Of a stretch of 7,357 bases of DNA, positions 6,161 to 7,357 are shown one piece after another. Source of the stretch: CAYLLN01 sp036496265 (GTDB taxonomy: Bacteria; Planctomycetota; Planctomycetia; Pirellulales; Pirellulaceae); contig DASXLL010000403.1 of assembly GCA_036496265.1 (NCBI GenBank), forward strand, positions 1 through 7,357, read 5' to 3'. Numbering within the stretch: position 1 is the first letter of the stretch; each line of letters starts with the position of its first letter. The position numbers and the translations under genes were made by a program. The notes under the pieces were generated by a model. The model searched no databases. It was given only the letters and a program-made list of their open reading frames with translations, and had not been told where the DNA came from.

Positions 6161-7315
6161 TTAGGAATTGAGACAGCCATCAAGGGCTTGAATTGCTAGC
6201 GGAGTCGCGACGAGCGGATCGTCTTCGCGGACATCGACAGCCGAGTTGGCCCAAGACCCGTCGGACCGCTGGCGGGATAACAATGCCGAGGCCAATTCGG
6301 CAGCGCGGGACCTCAAATGGTCGGACAATTGGAGGGATTGGGCGAGTGATGCGGCGTAATAGTAGTAGAGCGTGGGGCGAAGGTGCTCGCGGTCAGGTTG
6401 AAAGTCGCCCGGATGCTCTTCGGCTGAGAAGTTACGCACGAGCCAGCGTTCGGCGGCCAGTCGCCGAGGGTGTTTTTTGCCTAAGCCGCAATAGGCCAGT
6501 GCTCGAAAGCCGTCGGCCGTGGCGCTGCCGTACGATGCGAAGCGGCGACGGCCAAAGCGGTCGAGCCCAAGTTCGCCCGCTTTGTTCCGCTGCGGATCTT
6601 CGAGGAGGAAATGAAAGCCGCCATCGTCGAAAATTTCATTGCGGCTGTCCGATTCGTCGCTCCAGTTTTGGCAGCGCGTAATGAAGACTTGGGCGCGCTG
6701 GATTGCTGGGTCGCACGGGCAAACGCCGGCGGCGCGAAGTGCTTTGAGTGCGAACACGGTCGCCGACAGATTCGGCACGGCTAACGGTGTCGCGGGTGCG
6801 CCGTTCAGCGGTTGCAAGCCAGTTGCAGCATAGCCCCAGCCGCCGTAGGCGAGATTGGCAGGTTGCCAGCCGAGGTCTTCGGTGAGTTGCAATGTTCGCA
6901 AGTAGTTGAGCCAGGCTTTTTGCTGACTGGCGAATTCTGGTCGTTGATTCAACGCGATTACCGCGCCTGCGGCTGTATAGGCCGGGTAAGTGAGGTTGTC
7001 GAGGCTGTTATCGATCTGTGCGGCCAAGTATTTGGCGGCCATGAATGATGCCGATTCGATATCAAACTTGCTTTCAAGCGACACGAATGTCGCGGCGATC
7101 AGCGAAGTTAACGATGGGCCGTCTTTGAAGGGGCCATAGATTTCGGATCGCCAGGCGCCGTCGCTGGATTGACGATCCATCAAATATCGAACGGCAGAGG
7201 CGATGGATTCGTTGATGCGGTCGGACAGCGACTCCGCAGCAGTCGCTGCCCGACAAAAAATCGCTGCAATCGTAGTTGCCAGCGAAGCCTTGAGGAATTG
7301 GCGACGATTTTTCAT
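6161..7315 (-). CDS. Tat-exported prenyltransferase/squalene-cyclase-like repeat protein
   Basis: This 384-residue protein begins MKNRRQFLKASLATTIAAIF, a twin-arginine signal (Arg4-Arg5, then FLK, a hydrophobic stretch, and an AxA-type cleavage site near residues 24-27). It is therefore probably exported folded to the periplasm. The rest resembles the alpha/alpha-barrel of the terpene cyclase/prenyltransferase superfamily. QW-like motifs are seen near each end: RQSSDGAW (48-55) and QRSDGSW (349-355). Between them are LGWQPANLAYGGWGYA (about 148-163), FDDGGFHF (about 229) and SATADGFRALAYCGLG (about 264). At 384 residues it holds about one barrel, against roughly 630 for squalene-hopene cyclase. 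No DXDD catalytic motif was found, so cyclase activity is unlikely to be classical. The first in-frame start is a TTG at 7336; the ATG at 7315 is chosen because a GAGAG lies eight bases before it and the Tat motif then starts at the N-terminus. Substrate and role are unknown. Confidence 0.85.
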   Translation of the reverse strand: MKNRRQFLKASLATTIAAIFCRAATAAESLSDRINESIASAVRYLMDRQSSDGAWRSEIYGPFKDGPSLTSLIAATFVSLESKFDIESASFMAAKYLAAQIDNSLDNLTYPAYTAAGAVIALNQRPEFASQQKAWLNYLRTLQLTEDLGWQPANLAYGGWGYAATGLQPLNGAPATPLAVPNLSATVFALKALRAAGVCPCDPAIQRAQVFITRCQNWSDESDSRNEIFDDGGFHFLLEDPQRNKAGELGLDRFGRRRFASYGSATADGFRALAYCGLGKKHPRRLAAERWLVRNFSAEEHPGDFQPDREHLRPTLYYYYAASLAQSLQLSDHLRSRAAELASALLSRQRSDGSWANSAVDVREDDPLVATPLAIQALDGCLNS

Positions 7316-7328
7316 GGCCAATACTCTC
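7316..7328 (-). promoter_or_regulatory. Ribosome binding site of the exported barrel protein
   Basis: A GAGAG motif (7328-7324 on the minus strand) lies eight bases before the ATG at 7315. It supports this ATG over the TTG at 7336, which would prepend seven residues before the Tat motif. No promoter can be judged, as only about 40 bases upstream are in the window. Confidence 0.5.
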
Positions 7329-7357
7329 AGTAGCAAGAGATGGCCACAAAAAACACG

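Noticed and set aside
6136..6164. Palindrome TACTAAGTA at 6136-6144 and the inverted pair CTAAGT (6138-6143) / ACTTAG (6159-6164) overlapping the stop of the exported-protein gene
   Set aside because: Short, AT-rich and weakly pairing, with no T-tract; it does not make a credible terminator or operator by itself.
6193..6681. A 162-codon plus-strand open frame opposite the exported barrel protein
   Set aside because: Arg-rich, no recognisable motif, and antisense to a gene with a clear Tat signal and QW-like motifs.
1..7357. A novel defence system, mobile element, CRISPR array or biosynthetic cluster
   Set aside because: All coding space is accounted for by gltD, gltB, a LysR regulator and one exported barrel protein. 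There are no transposase, nuclease, toxin or repeat-spacer signatures, and one cyclase-like protein does not make a terpene cluster.

Overview
All four protein-coding genes in this window lie on the minus strand, so the locus reads from right to left. In transcription order they are: a Tat-exported protein of the prenyltransferase/squalene-cyclase-like barrel superfamily (7315 to 6161), a LysR-type regulator (5982 to 4945), the large subunit of glutamate synthase gltB (4873 to 290), and the first 99 codons of the small subunit gltD (297 to 1, cut by the window edge). No RNA gene, CRISPR array, insertion sequence or phage gene was seen. The plus-strand frames, including a 672-codon one opposite gltB, look like antisense shadows.

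The organism is probably a planctomycete, perhaps of the Pirellulales. This rests on the style of the LysR N-terminus (MHLKSLKVFCDVV), the Tat-exported squalene-cyclase-like protein, the moderately GC-rich composition and the lack of a clear Shine-Dalgarno at one gene. It is an inference from family resemblance, not a phylogenetic result. The enzyme itself is the bacterial NADPH-GOGAT type, with a separate GltD carrying an N-terminal Cys cluster.

Region by region: 1-4873 is the ammonium-assimilation operon gltBD, whose two genes overlap by 8 bases (ATGGGTAA), a typical translational-coupling arrangement. Bases 4874-4944 form a short gap before gltB that contains a perfect 8-bp inverted repeat directly abutting the lysR stop. 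Bases 4945-5982 hold the LysR regulator with an unusual acidic C-terminal tail. Bases 5983-6160 hold a compact regulatory region with a good sigma70-like promoter for lysR (TTGACG, 17 bp, TATTCT), an inverted repeat straddling that promoter, and a second small palindrome upstream of it. Bases 6161-7315 hold the exported barrel protein.

How the genes may work together: GltB hydrolyses glutamine and passes the ammonia to 2-oxoglutarate using electrons delivered by GltD from NADPH. The LysR gene, 71 bp upstream and in the same direction, is a plausible regulator of gltBD by position, but nothing in the sequence proves that. The exported protein has no obvious link to nitrogen metabolism and may simply be a neighbour. 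The window is largely a housekeeping locus. The parts most worth following up are the regulatory DNA around lysR, the lysR-gltB hairpin, and the function of the exported protein.
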